From Cladocopium goreaui (lineage: Eukaryota > Sar > Dinophyceae > Suessiales > Symbiodiniaceae): DNA of 64,000 bases. Under the pieces are notes generated by a model. It was not told the DNA's origin. It saw only the letters and a list, made by a program, of their open reading frames with translations, and searched no databases. Location of the stretch: NCBI GenBank assembly GCA_947184155.2, contig CAMXCT020002013.1, positions 306,001 to 370,000 on the forward strand, written 5' to 3'. Both the position numbers and the translations under genes were made by a program. Below, piece by piece: positions 11,301 to 20,757 of this stretch (within the stretch, counting starts at the first letter, position 1; each line of letters opens with the position of its first letter).

Positions 11301-12940
11301 CTGGCTCCCATATCCAGCATCTGGCGCAGATTGGATCAGATTGGATGTCTGGGTCAACTTTAAGGCCTGTGGGACCATACAGTTGAGTCTACCCTCTGGT
11401 AACCCATTGAAAATTGTGATTTTCCATAATGTTAGTTTACCAGAGGGTAGTTTTTAGTACTAACCATCTAATTTCAGAGGCCAATTTTGACCCATAGTCA
11501 TGATCTGCGGACGAATCTTGGCATTCCAGAGCCGTCAATTTCCACTGCTGGTTGGTTTGAATCCCCTAAAATATGCTCATCTCAACCAAAGCATGGTTGA
11601 GAAAACAATAAATACCCCCTGGTAATTTAAGATAGCCATGGGAAATCACTATGTTTAATAGCTAAATAGATCAGGCCAAATCATGTTAGGGGAAGGTTCA
11701 ACACTATTTCACACCATTCTCCCCATTAAAGCTGCCATTCTATGGAGATCTCCATTTACCCTAACAGCATATTGTTGCTTGTATATTCCATAATCTCCCA
11801 TGATTATCTCATTATATTGCCATTTTATCACCATAAGATTCTTACAAGTAGTAAGTCTCCCACCTTTTCCTGGTTTTAAATACCCCTCAACATCCTCTAT
11901 GGTCATAAATCCTCCATTTTCCCAAGTTTTTCTCGGTTGAATCCCCCTGTTGTTGGTTGTTCAACAACAACCACCACCACCACCACGACGACGACGGCGT
12001 CCAGCCAGATCCTCTCCGACGCCGGTCACCCGGTCACCTCTTTCTCCTGCTCTGGGGCGCAAAAGACGGCCACGCGCTGCTCTTTGCCAAGACCATTCGG
12101 CAGTTGGACCTTGGTCCTGGCCATCGGCCCGGATCCAGCGGAAAAGCCATGGGGGAAACCCGGGAAACCCCGAAAATCAATGGCCATATATAAGGAACCC
12201 AAGGAACCTAAATTGGAGGTACCTACCATAAGGCCTAGAATTAAATGATCTAGAAATGGGAGATTTCACAAAACTTGGTTTTTTTAATGATTTAGCAAAG
12301 AAAAAATAGGCTGGAAACTTGATGATTTATAACTCTGTATTAGAGATATGAAGGGAGATTTAACAATAAAAATGGGATGTGTACGAACAATGTGAGGCTG
12401 ATAAATTGGGAATATCATGACATCATGACAGCCACTTGCAAGAGAGATGTGGTTCTAATGCGTTCAATCGCCAGCCGATGACAAACTTTCGGCCCCTACA
12501 AAGCCATGATTGCTTGTGTCAGCCAGATGGGATTTTTTTCTAAGGGCCTAAAAAGTGATCAATCATAACTATTATAGCCATATTATAGCCATATTATAGC
12601 CATATAAAAAGATCATCATCTGACCAGATGATCATAATAATAAATCAGATGATGATCATAATATGGCATAATGTGGCTATAATATGGCTATAATGATTAC
12701 CCTCTGGTAATTTAACATAGCTATTGAAAATGGCCATTTATAGTGGATTTTCCAATTAAAAGTTGGTGGATCTTTCCATAGTTATGTAAACGTTTACCAG
12801 AGGGTATCATAATCAGATCATCTGACCAGTGATCCCTAAAATGATCCTGGAAAGAGGGCCTGTTTCAACGGCGCTAGCAGATCTGAGTCCTGATCTGCTG
12901 GTCCGGGTACTTGGAGTCCAAGGCCATCTTAAGCTTCAGC
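5228..12940 (-). CDS. rpl1: organelle/bacterial-type ribosomal protein L1 (uL1), multi-exon gene
   Basis: This is the gene span; exons are listed separately. L1 binds 23S-type rRNA at the large-subunit stalk. The segments follow the family order: KYPDQQIR (family pattern DPKyaDQqlR), VQLPNGLGK and RVAVF (family LPhGtGK..rVaVF), MPALAKLGKILGK plus RLMPSPKSGTV (family LGkiLGprGLMPnPKxGTV), LLENLRSLLQQL with APEGAKK (family eNl..ll.al...Pxg.KG), and a last block HIQSHGGPSI (family sTmGPsi). The LMPxPKxGTV block is the bacterial/plastid/mitochondrial form, not cytosolic L10a. Junctions where I could fix both sides keep phase, mostly as AG|G. The N-terminal exon(s) with any targeting peptide are not identified, nor are exons for the FD..IA.P and kaG linker blocks. 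Whether it serves plastid or mitochondrion cannot be told. Confidence 0.75.
5382..5481. mobile_element. inverted-repeat element, family D (copy 2)
   Basis: Same ends as 4,150-4,251 (TCAATGGATTGGTTTAAGGG / CCTTAAACCAATCCATTGA). It lies in the last intron of the uL1 gene. Confidence 0.75.
5491..5663. mobile_element. inverted-repeat element, family F
   Basis: Left end CTGGTGCGTTTTACGTAGGG and right end CCCTGCGTAAAACGCACCAG form an inverted repeat with one mismatch. An internal direct copy of the left end is at about 5,571-5,590. Directly follows a family D element and precedes a family C element. Confidence 0.65.
5682..5785. mobile_element. inverted-repeat element, family C (copy 2)
   Basis: Perfect 12-bp terminal inverted repeat CTGGTTGGTGGT ... 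ACCACCAACCAG, 104 bp. Confidence 0.75.
5808..5936. mobile_element. TIR-A element
   Basis: Ends TACCCTCTGGTAAACGTTTA and AAACGTTTACCAGAGGGTA. The internal half-sites differ from the common form (TTTAGCTGGCTAAATCAACG insert). The same insert recurs in reverse orientation at about 7,280-7,305. Confidence 0.8.
6315..6387 (-). CDS. uL1 exon, C-terminal helix region
   Basis: Acceptor CCAAG|G. Encodes LLENLRSLLQQLADKAPEG followed by AKKQK, matching the L1 helix eNl..ll.al..kkP.gaKG. The donor chosen is AAG|GAGCG (a GA donor), because it leaves phase 0 and joins the next exon to give AKKQK-DFFSK. The open frame continues further without a canonical donor, so the 3' edge is uncertain. Confidence 0.65.
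6481..6776. repeat. TATTATATTA microsatellite
   Basis: About 290 bp of (TATAT/ATTA) repeats with occasional TTGTA variants. Low complexity; located in a uL1 intron. Confidence 0.9.
6985..7086. repeat. TTTAATGGGATTTATAGCGA tandem repeat
   Basis: Tandem units GATTTAATGGGATTTATAGC abut a TIR-A element on their right. The same repeat, inverted, abuts another TIR-A element at 21,158-21,222. Confidence 0.75.
7087..7192. mobile_element. TIR-A element
   Basis: Ends TACCCTCTGGTAAACTAACA and GTAAACGTTTACCAGAGGGTA, 106 bp. Lies in a uL1 intron. A second, degenerate left end (TTACCCTCTGGTAATGAC) follows at about 7,226. Confidence 0.85.
7480..7620. mobile_element. inverted-repeat element, family B (copy 2)
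   Basis: Ends TCAATGGCCATTTCAGGAAC and GATCCTGAAATTTCCATTGA, inner arms GGAGGTACCTACCATATA and TATGGTAAAGTACCTCC. Confidence 0.7.
8139..8193 (-). CDS. probable uL1 exon (GTLELRSGARMVV)
   Basis: Acceptor GCCAG|GA. One frame reads GTLELRSGARMVVPGPREK, which can be aligned with the L1 stretch kaG.veyR.dk.giih..iGk, and it lies in the expected order between the GTV and eNl exons. The phase with the previous exon does not close, so an exon between may be missed or the frame wrong. Confidence 0.4.
8691..8796. mobile_element. TIR-A element
   Basis: Ends TACCCTCTGGTTATTTAACA and TGTTAAATAACCAGAGGGTA, a perfect inverted repeat of 20 bp; 106 bp total. Confidence 0.88.
8996..9099. mobile_element. TIR-A element
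   Basis: Left end TACCCTCTGGTAAACTAACA; the right end is slightly decayed (TTAGTTTACCGGAGGCTA). Confidence 0.8.
9462..9495 (-). CDS. uL1 exon, LMPxPKxGTV motif
   Basis: Acceptor GCAG|GCG. Encodes RLMPSPKSGTVA, with the R codon split with the previous exon (AG|G). This is the most diagnostic L1 signature (GLMPNPKxGTV in bacteria). The donor may be GTA|GC or ACC|GT, three bases apart. The exon is only about 34 nt. Confidence 0.75.
9747..9796 (-). CDS. uL1 exon, LGKILG motif
   Basis: Acceptor CTAAG|CCT, donor AAAGAG|GTGGGG. Encodes PASMPALAKLGKILGK plus two bases (AG) that with the next exon's G give R, so the joined reading is LGKILGKRRLMPSPKSGTV, close to the family's LGkvLGpRGLMPnPKxGTV. 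The intron to the next exon is 251 nt. Confidence 0.75.
10458..10548. mobile_element. TIR-A element, right end lost
   Basis: Left end TACCCTCTGGTTATTTAACA is intact; the inverted right arm stops at GGCTATGTTAAA before CCAGAGGGTA. Confidence 0.7.
10664..11115. repeat. two tandem repeats
   Basis: A 30-bp unit containing AAAAACGGTTTCGCACCGAG occurs twice at about 10,670-10,727. Between about 10,860 and 11,115 a unit of ~90 bp (GTAAATTACCGTMTGYTTGA ... AATGTTTTGGAAGGATTT) occurs two to three times. No gene seen here. Confidence 0.65.
11288..11320 (-). CDS. possible uL1 micro-exon (MLDMGASIAGK)
   Basis: Acceptor GCCAG|ATG and possible GC donor AAG|GCC. It encodes MLDMGASIAGK in phase 0, which is what the upstream exon leaves, and it fits the family position EA..AGAd.vG right after RVAVF. 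It is very short, and the linking exon to 9,796 is not found. Confidence 0.4.
11390..11449. mobile_element. short TIR-A element
   Basis: 60-bp version with both ends (TACCCTCTGGTAAC, GTTAGTTTACCAGAGGGTA) but most of the middle missing. An isolated right end (TAACCAGAGGGTA) lies at about 11,226-11,238. Confidence 0.8.
12038..12116 (-). CDS. uL1 exon, LPNGLGK / RVAVF
   Basis: Acceptor GCCAG|GACC, donor GAAAGAG|GTGACC. Encodes TKVQLPNGLGKEQRVAVFCA then PEQEKE (26 codons plus one shared base). LPxGxGKxxRVAVF is a core L1 signature. The downstream sequence, read in another frame, shows GVGEDL, reminiscent of the family's vGgeDL, but reaching it would need a frameshift, so I end the exon at the GT donor. 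Confidence 0.78.
12178..12235. mobile_element. family B fragment
   Basis: Contains AATGGCCATATATAAGGAAC and CCTAAATTGGAGGTACCTAC as in the family B left arm, without the right arm. Confidence 0.55.
12698..12806. mobile_element. TIR-A element
   Basis: Ends TACCCTCTGGTAATTTAACA and TGTAAACGTTTACCAGAGGGTA (109 bp), near the 5' end of a 773-nt uL1 intron (12,117-12,889). Confidence 0.85.
12890..12940 (-). CDS. uL1 exon, KYPDQQIR
   Basis: Acceptor TGTCAG|G. Encodes LKLKMALDSKYPDQQI plus AG; the G of the next exon completes R. It matches the L1 strand vel.i.L.iDpKyaDQ.iR that directly precedes LPxGxGK. The donor reads ATCAG|GACTC, so this intron starts with GA and ends with AG. Confidence 0.72.
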
Positions 12941-13420
12941 CTGACAGAGGGGATGTTCAAACGTGTCTGGTCCGTTGATATTGAATGATCTTGAGATGTT
13001 GTTTTTCATAAAATGTATCTATAATATATGGAATATTATAGATGTATCTATATGGAATATTATAGATGTTTAATATATGGAAGATTATAGATTTTTTTTG
13101 TTTAGGTCTAATCTATGACTTTAGTATACTATTCGTTCAACAACTATTCGTTGTGGCAAACCTCAAAGGGCGGCCGAGGGACCCAACAGTCTTCAAGTTT
13201 TCAAGGCCCTAACCACCATCAACCCTTTTATAACTGTACCACACTTATACATAAGTTCTTATCTAGTTGGTTTTTGGGATAACCCATCACCTCGTCAACC
13301 CTTTATATCCACCATGAAACCTGAAAATATCCATCATCAACCCTTACTAACCACCATCAACAATCAGATCATTAACCACTGTTGATCATATGTATATACT
13401 AGTAATAATAACAATAATAA

Positions 13421-13519
13421 TGTGGTCAAAACAATAATAAACCCCCCATTTGGGAATGGTTTATACCAACTATTTATGGTGATGACTAAGGGATGGTTTA
13501 TGACATTGTTTTACCCACA
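13421..13519. mobile_element. inverted-repeat element, family E (copy 2)
   Basis: Ends TGTGGTCAAAACAATAATAA and TATGACATTGTTTTACCCACA; diverged copy of 4,473-4,577. It abuts the TIR-A element that follows. Confidence 0.65.
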
Positions 13520-13520
13520 T

Positions 13521-13625
13521 TACTCTCTGGTAAATTAACATAGACCCTGAAAATAGCCTAGTTTTAATGGAAACTAATCTTCCAACCCCTATCTGCCAGG
13601 GTCTATGTTAATGTACCAGAGGGTA
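13521..13625. mobile_element. TIR-A element
   Basis: Ends TACTCTCTGGTAAATTAACA and TGTTAATGTACCAGAGGGTA. A further degenerate copy may end near 13,800. Confidence 0.75.
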
Positions 13626-14071
13626 ATAATGATTCTTGCTGTACATGTTCATTACATACGATAAGAATTCCAATGAAAATAACCAGAAATTCACCAGCAT
13701 TCACCGCCTATCAATGCGACACGAAACATGACCAGTTAGTTCGATGATTTACCGTTTAAAATGCTGACTTTTCCATAGCTTTTTTGTATGTTTACCAGAA
13801 AATATATAACAAATTCAAGGTGCTGCTGCCCTGGTAGGTATACTTATATCCCCCTAATCAACCCAAACGTTCACCAACTCAAAAAAATCAATCAACTTAG
13901 CTATCTTGGGGGCCAACAGTTGTAAGTTGGAATAGAAATCCATTAACTGTAGTTATACCATACGAGTATCATGTTATATTCCCCATCAACTATACTGAAA
14001 ATCTATCAACATCAGCCACCTCCGTGCGCACCACAACTGCTTCGTGCGCTTCGTGCGCGGGGGTTTCCAAC

Positions 14072-14184
14072 CACCAAGGAGCTCGAAGGTGTCGTCCTTG
14101 TCGTGCCAGTCGCCCTCGTATCCAGCGAAAATGATGTCGATGGCCTGATGGGGGCGGCTTTTGAAGAGATCCAATGCAAAACAT
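14072..14184 (-). CDS. orphan exon of unknown protein
   Basis: Acceptor CTTCAG|A, donor GGTG|GTTGG. The open frame encodes FALDLFKSRPHQAIDIIFAG followed by YEGDWHDKDDTFELLG. GC-rich, with balanced composition and good borders, so it looks like a real exon; I do not recognise the family. It lies upstream of the uL1 exons on the same strand, but its phase does not join them. Confidence 0.55.
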
Positions 14185-14217
14185 CTGAAGTATGTATAGC
14201 TCATAAGAATGGTCAAT

Positions 14218-14300
14218 ATATATATATATATATATGTATGTATATATCATCTATATATATATATATATGTATGTATACTTATATAAGATATATATATTTA
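14218..14300. repeat. TA/GTATA microsatellite
   Basis: Alternating ATATAT/GTATGTATA tract. More tracts of the same type fill 14,530-14,660 and 14,830-14,875. Confidence 0.85.
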
Positions 14301-15445
14301 TATATGTGAACAATGGAAAACCCAACCCCCCCCCCACCCCCGCCCCCATCTTTTTTTCCCCCCCCCCCGGTTTTTCCTTTCCCCCGGACTTCCCGGTTCC
14401 CCCCCCCCTGTGGCAGGGAAGGGGGGGTTTTCTCAGCAGCCAAGCCATGGTGTATGTAGTCTTTATAGTGCATATAATGCATATGTATCGATAATTAGAA
14501 TGGATATACTATATGTAGTAAGATATAAATAGAATATATGCAATCTATATATATATATTTATAATATATATATATATATATTTGACATATATATATATAT
14601 ATATTGAACATATATATATATATGATTATATATATATATATGATTATATATATATACATTGTATATGTGGTTTTTGATAGAATATAGATAGTATATGCCA
14701 CATGTACTGTATCCACAGTAGATGTAATATATACAATATAGGTAAATATGTTCGTTGAATAAATTTTACATAGTATATGTGGTATATTGAATATCGACAG
14801 CAATACACGCTGTATATCTAGAGTTTATGTATATATATATATATGTATATATTATATATACATATATATATATACGTGTACAGTATGTACAACGTATACG
14901 AAATATGTGATAGATACAAGATCAAGATATCAATCTGTAGCATCTAGAATGTGCATATATATATATGTATTTATTGTTTTTCTACTGTACATATGTCTAG
15001 GTTTGCATAGGTAAGCTTTGCGTAATCCATAGGTAGCAAATATGTTGTAAACCATGTGCGAGGCACGCTATAGGCGGTTCGAAAAAAAGGTTATGATAGA
15101 AATATACAGGTAGACAAGGTCCGTTGACGAGGTCGTGGCTCTCAAGTGCTGCAAATAACGTAGAGATGCGAGGTTGGAGGGGTGGAAAGGGGAGTATATA
15201 TGTCATATTGTGTATATGTGTATGTATATGAGCAAATAACATGCAAATACACTGGTTTTGGGGGGTGGGGGGTTAGGAAGTGGGGGGGGGAATTCCATTT
15301 GGGGGGAGGGGGGGGTGTTGTGGTGTCTTCCTGGGACCGGGGCCCTTCCTTGTTATGTTATTTATTTTCTTCTTTATTTAATTTTTAATGTCTTGTCTGT
15401 ATTTATGGTATGTATGTTGTCATGTAAATTTCTTTCCTTTCACAT

Positions 15446-15866
15446 TTTCCCTTTCTTTCTTTCTTTTCTTTCTTTCTTTCTTTTCTTTATTTCTTTCTTT
15501 CTTTCTTTTCTTTCTTTCTTTCTTTCCTTTCTTTCTTTTCTTTCTTTCTTTCTTTCCTTTCTTTCTTTCTTTCTTTCTTTCTGTCTTTCTTTCTTTCTTT
15601 CTTTCCTGTCTTTCTTGCTTTCTTTCTTTATTTATTTTTTTTCTTTCTTTCTTTCTTTCTTTCCTTTCTTTCTTTTCTTTCTTTTCTTTCTTTCTTTCTT
15701 TCTTTCTTTCTTTTCTTTCTTTCTTTCTTTCTTTCTATTCTTGTTCATTTCTTTCTCCTTTAACTCTCTCTCTCCTGTCTCCTTGCCTCTCTCTCTCCAC
15801 TTCCTCTCTCTGTCCTCCTGTCTCTCTCTGCCTCTCTCTTCTGTCTCTCCCTTCTCTCCTCTCTCT
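15446..15866. repeat. polypyrimidine (TTTC)n / (CT)n tract
   Basis: About 420 nt of almost pure pyrimidine on the plus strand. It could form non-B DNA. No coding role. Confidence 0.9.
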
Positions 15867-16340
15867 CGCAACAGGTGTAACCACGGGGGAATCAGGGGGA
15901 AGAGGGAAGAAGGGGGAATGGCTAATAATCCTGAATCTGAATTGATTTAGAGGTTTCCGAAGTCATTGGGGTACCCCAGTCATGATCGAAGTCGTGGATG
16001 ACCATGACTTAGGATTGAAACAACCATGGCGACTTGGGGTGTTTAATACCAGGGGGTTGGGATTGTTTCTAGTAAGCCACAAAAAGATAGGGGAAAACCG
16101 GGGAAAACATCGCAATTTAATATCTTCAAAGATCTCTAAAGTAATTTATCACTATTTTAGGATTGGATGTGGTACCCTTTTTTGGGGGTGCATGGGGGTG
16201 CTATATCTATATAGGGATGGATCTGCAGCCTGCAACCCTGGTGATAGCCCCACTGAAGGGACTCAAAAAAAACACAGGGGTTGATGTCGATGACGAGGCT
16301 AGGCTGGAATTGTTTGGCATAAAATGGTGAGTACATCCCA

Positions 16341-16378
<38 letters not shown>

Positions 16379-16643
16379 ATATGTGCATATATATATATGT
16401 ACTTATAAATATTCATAATACGTATACATATATATATGCATATGTAGAATGATCAATGATGATCTTCCAGAATCCAACCGAGAATCTCCAATGTCTTAAG
16501 GTTTTTCAGGAAACTCCAAATTATAAAATGACAGTTTTGCAGAGGTTTAGAGTGATATATAGTGATAATTTTGTTTCATCATTGGATTTTCATGGACTAT
16601 CACGGATTTCATGGATTTTGCTTCAGGTGGGTAAACCACTTAC

Positions 16644-16776
16644 ACTCAAGCAGCAAGTCTCCACTGCGCCAACATCCAACACCGCGCCTCTGGCAGAGAG
16701 TAGGGCCTTAAACATCATGGCAGTGGTCAAACTGGGTGGGTCAGGAAAACTCGTGAGCCGCATAACACTGACATAA
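16644..16776 (-). CDS. exon of unknown protein
   Basis: Acceptor CACCCAG|T, donor TTGAGT|GTAAGT (consensus GT donor). Encodes 44 residues including LTTAMMFKALLSARGAVLDV and GAVETCCLS. An internal second acceptor (CACCCAG|T) 37 nt further in could give a shorter exon in the same frame. Not recognised. Confidence 0.55.
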
Positions 16777-17209
16777 CTGGGTGCGTTGAAATCGTTGGAA
16801 ACCATGTTTTCTACCATGAAATACTACAAGGCTCCACGGTATTTTCCTCTGAATTTTCTCTGAGTTGAAAAACTCTTCAAGACATAGCAAAAAATTGTTC
16901 AAATAGGCCAGTGCTTAGCAAAATATAGCTATGCTTAGCAGCTAGCGCTCCATGAGTTGGGATTCTATCACGTTGATGGAGTTAAAAACAAAAAATAACA
17001 ACACATGATATATAATAACCCATTTGAAATATATATAATAGATATTCATCAATAGATATTAATATATAATAATAATAGTAATAATAATAATGATAATGAT
17101 AATAATAATAGTAATAATAATAATAAATATGATAAATAACCCATTAGAAACCGAAAAAAATGCCTTACTTCGAGTGATCTCCAGCCTGACACACTATTCT
17201 GACATAGTT

Positions 17210-17440
17210 TCTGACGTATCACCTGGAAGTATGTATGGCAGATGTATTCTGACATTCTTTCTGGCATATACAGTACTCCATCTATTCTGACATTCTTTCT
17301 GGCATTCTACATGACATATGTTCTGACATACTTTCTGGCATATATTCTGACATTCTTTCTGGCGCTCTAATCTGGCATTCTGTCTGGCATCTATTCAGGC
17401 ATTCATTCTGGCATTCTCTCTGGCATGTGTTCGGGTCCAG
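17210..17440. repeat. TCTGGCATTC tandem repeat
   Basis: Irregular 11- to 12-bp units (TTCTGGCATATA, TTCTGACATTCT). It is the reverse complement of the ATGCCAGATAGA array at 49,530-49,975. Confidence 0.8.
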
Positions 17441-17815
17441 GCGTGGCCCACTGCATCCGGAACTGGCAAAGGATATGAAGAAGATGAGAGGTCCACAAGA
17501 TAGCGGAGTAGGCGGGTGAGGAGATGAAGGAGTTGTACCTTTGTTAAAATCTAGAGACCCTCACCTGGGGGGAATACAACCCGCAAAAAATACTATGGTT
17601 ATATAATTGATAACCATCAACTATGGTATATTATAACCCGATCAACTATGGTATATATAACCATATATATACTTGCTGGCTCATCCCATAAGTGAGTGAT
17701 ATCGCTATATCCCAGTTATAAGTGGATTGAGCCTACTTATCCCACTTATAGCTGGGATATAACGATATAAACTTGATATAACTCACTAAGTGGGATGAGC
17801 CCCCAAGTAACCCAC

Positions 17816-17896
17816 CCACTGCGCGAGGCTCCGGCTTGAAGCGCTCGAAGCGCCGTTCCCCCGCGTCGTTGAAGAGACGTCTCCAATACGACGGAC
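17816..17896 (-). CDS. exon of unknown protein
   Basis: Acceptor TGGAG|G; the donor is one of several GT sites at CGCAGTGG|GTGG. Encodes PSYWRRLFNDAGERRFERFK then PEPRAV. Basic, GC-rich and clearly unlike the AT-rich flank. Function unknown. Confidence 0.55.
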
Positions 17897-18633
17897 CTCC
17901 AGCGATGTTCACCATGTTCACCATGTTCACCGGCCGAAAAATGATGTTTTTTATAGGTATTGATCCATAGCCAAATAGGATAAACCAGAATAGCTGGTGT
18001 TTTTTTCTGGATGTTCATCAGAAAAGAATATGGCATGATAGGCTGTAAACAATCCCCTCCATGATTTCACCCCAACATGAGAAAAAACTGTGTGATTTCT
18101 CGTGTAAGCAGTGACCAACACATCTTTGTCATCCCCAAAGCCACTGCTTCCTTGAGAGGGGATTCCCGTTTCGGCTTGGTTTCGCCAAATCCACTGCAGT
18201 TCTGCGTGTTTTTCTTCTGTAGCCTCTGGTCATTTCTTAGCGATGGAAAATCACCATGATTTATAGCTAAATAAATCATGCCAAATCATGTTTAGGGGGA
18301 AGGTTCAACACTAGTTCACACCATTATCCCTATTAGATAGCTAAAATCGCCATCAATGGACCCATTTTCCATGGCGATGTTCAACTTTTAATCATCACCT
18401 GCCACCGCCCGACGGCACCAGTAGATGCACATCCTAGTGACTGAACCGTGATTCCTATCACAAGCTACTTATGTTCCCAATTATGAGTAGTTATGTACAT
18501 TATATGATATGTGTATATATATATATATTATGTATACACATACAGTATACCATAATATATCATGTTATATCATATTATATCATATTATATCATATTATAT
18601 CTATATACATACATGTAGGAAGACATAGGATTA

Positions 18634-18696
18634 CTATCCAGTCGGCTCCCGAGCTCCCCAACTACGAGTCTTGATGGCGGCCGGCTGCGACCTCAG
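18634..18696 (-). CDS. possible terminal exon, unknown protein
   Basis: Acceptor GGCAG|CTG. Encodes LRSQPAAIKTRSWGAREPTG then TAG. It could be the last exon of a gene whose upstream exons lie at higher coordinates. Borders are good but no family is recognised. Confidence 0.35.
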   Translation of the reverse strand: MRSQPAAIKTRSWGAREPTG

Positions 18697-19299
18697 CTGC
18701 CGAATCCGAGTTTGTTCATGGTGACAACCTCCATAAGTTGGGGTATTCATAACCACTGGGATATGCAACCAATGATGAAATACTCTGTCCAAACATCGGG
18801 GATACCCATTGTGGTTCTATCACGTAGCCCAAACGACCCAAAAGCATACCCCAAAACCCTGCGTCAGTATAGTAGAAGTACCAGTCCAAGTAACCAATTC
18901 CTATGGGTAGCCAATACTGCTACCGATATATATATATATATGTGTTTTTGAATATGTAACGTATATATATATATATATGGTCCCGTCCTCCGTCCCTCCA
19001 CCCCCCCCATGGGTTGGGTCCCCAGGTAGCAGCCCCAATTCCCTTCTATTTGCAAGCTATTGGCAGCATTTCTGAGGTCCAGCTTCGTATTTGCTAGGTC
19101 TTTGCAGCATTTCTGACTACCAGCCTCGCATTTACTATATAGGTACATGCTACCTTTTTAAGCGACCTACGTAGCACACATACTCCTTCAAAGTACCTAC
19201 GTGCTACCTATAGTCATATATACATGTGCTATGTATCTACTGTATCTACTTGCTATTTACTACCTGTGTACTCTGACAACACTACCCGTGTTTAACATA

Positions 19300-19700
19300 T
19301 ACCGTACCTACCATACATGTCACTGATGCCATGCATACCATACCTATCATATCTATCATATCTATCATACATACCACACATACCATACATATGAAATGTA
19401 ATTACCACACCTACCATACATACAATAGCAAACATACATGCCATACATACCATACCTACCTTACATAGGAAATATTCCAGACCCATCATAGTAATCATAC
19501 ATACCATACAGACCATACATACTGTCATATCAAACATACCATACCCAACAGACTTACATACCATACCTACCATCCATACAATACCAGCCACTCATGCCAT
19601 ACATACCATACCTACCATACATACCAAACATACCATACTTTCCAAACATGCCATACCAGACCGACCATACACACCATACATACCCAACATACCATACCAC
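19300..19700. repeat. CATACCATAC-type tandem repeat
   Basis: Irregular 5- and 10-bp units (CCATACATAC, CATACCTAC). It is followed by G-rich repeats. Confidence 0.85.
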
Positions 19701-19705
19701 ACCCC

Positions 19706-19840
19706 CACCACACCACAGGGGGGGGAGGGGGACAGTGCCACACTGCCACCACACCACAGGGGGGGAGGGGGAAGATCTCATATGGGGCCAGTATGTGGGA
19801 CCCATCCCATGGGGGGGGAGGGGAGGGGGGGGGTGGCAGG
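19706..19840. repeat. G-rich direct repeat with runs of 5-8 G
   Basis: The unit CACCACACCACAGGGGGGGGAG with a flanking GTGCCACACTGCC occurs twice, and a third G cluster GGGGGGGGAGGGGAGGGGGG follows. G-quadruplex potential on the plus strand. Confidence 0.75.
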
Positions 19841-20171
19841 GCCTGGTGCATATATATGATAAACCTAACATACACCACTACAAATGACCTCAGTATTCAA
19901 AACCATATTTCTGCAAAAAAAGGAGTTCCCAAAAATGAGACATGAAAAATACCCCTATCCTGTCCCGTTATACTGCTTGGTTAATAGGTATCCCGGTATC
20001 CCTATTGTAATTTATCACAATCCCCAATCAATTTTGTAGGCTACTAACTCCCATTTCATAACGAATCAACACTGGTATCTTGAATGGCCCAGGTCACTCA
20101 AAGAATTAAAATAATCGTCAAATTGTGTGTGTGTGTGTTTCTCTTTGTAGGGGAGGTTACTGCAGAATATA

Positions 20172-20290
20172 TACCCTCCGGTAATCAAAAGTGGCCATGG
20201 AAAATACACCCTTTATACATAGATGATTTTCCTACTAAAACCATCATTTAGAGGAAATTTTCCATTGCCACCTTTGATTACCAGAGGGTA
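20172..20290. mobile_element. TIR-A element
   Basis: Ends TACCCTCCGGTAATCAAA and TTTGATTACCAGAGGGTA. The inner arms are a variant (GTGGCCATGGAAAAT) of the common form. Confidence 0.8.
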
Positions 20291-20676
20291 TATCACATTT
20301 ATTAACATATCCTCTGCTTATTTCGCTAATAGCTATGCAATTTGTGGCACCTGTTTTTGCACATGAAACAAGTCTGACTTACCGAGTCAGAATGGGTGAC
20401 TTTCCACACCATCATCTCATCGCGACATCGGTGAACATGACACCTCTAACACAGCCGGTTATTTGAGGCATAGCGGACAAATCCCATGAAACATTACCCA
20501 TAGGATCCATGTATGGTATATATGCTAACATTTGGGGGTATATTGATGGTAAAATATGGTAAATGTTACCATATATAGCATACATGGATCCTATCAGTTA
20601 TGAACATCAACCATCCATAATATATTTTGGCCACGTGCCAGATACTCATAGAGGTAAACCCTCCATATACACTGAC

Positions 20677-20757
20677 CACGTGCCAGAGAATAAGAGAGGC
20701 TTTCTGACATGATGAAGAGACATCAGTCTGGGTAAATTTTAAAAAAACATCACTAAC
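20677..20757 (-). CDS. exon downstream of a TIR-A intron
   Basis: The acceptor CCAGAG|GTTAG lies in the right end of a TIR-A element. The frame, phase 0, encodes VSDVFLKFTQTDVSSSCQKA then SLILWHV (27 codons), and a donor CACGTG|GTCAGT follows. It joins in phase with the 20,864-20,920 exon. Function unknown. Confidence 0.5.

Larger units (their letters stand above)
14185..16643. other. gene-free stretch: microsatellites and G/C tracts
   Basis: Holds TA-rich microsatellites, C runs at about 14,323-14,410, G runs at about 15,258-15,315, a long TTTC/CT tract (15,446-15,866) and an ATCT array (16,340-16,378). The long frame across the TTTC tract encodes only Phe/Ser/Leu repeats. A minus-strand piece near 15,090-15,160 has exon-like composition but no clear borders. 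Confidence 0.6.

Noticed and set aside
15258-15950. A 230-codon Phe/Ser/Leu-rich frame
   Set aside because: It is a translation of the TTTC tract; the other frames of the tract are equally open.
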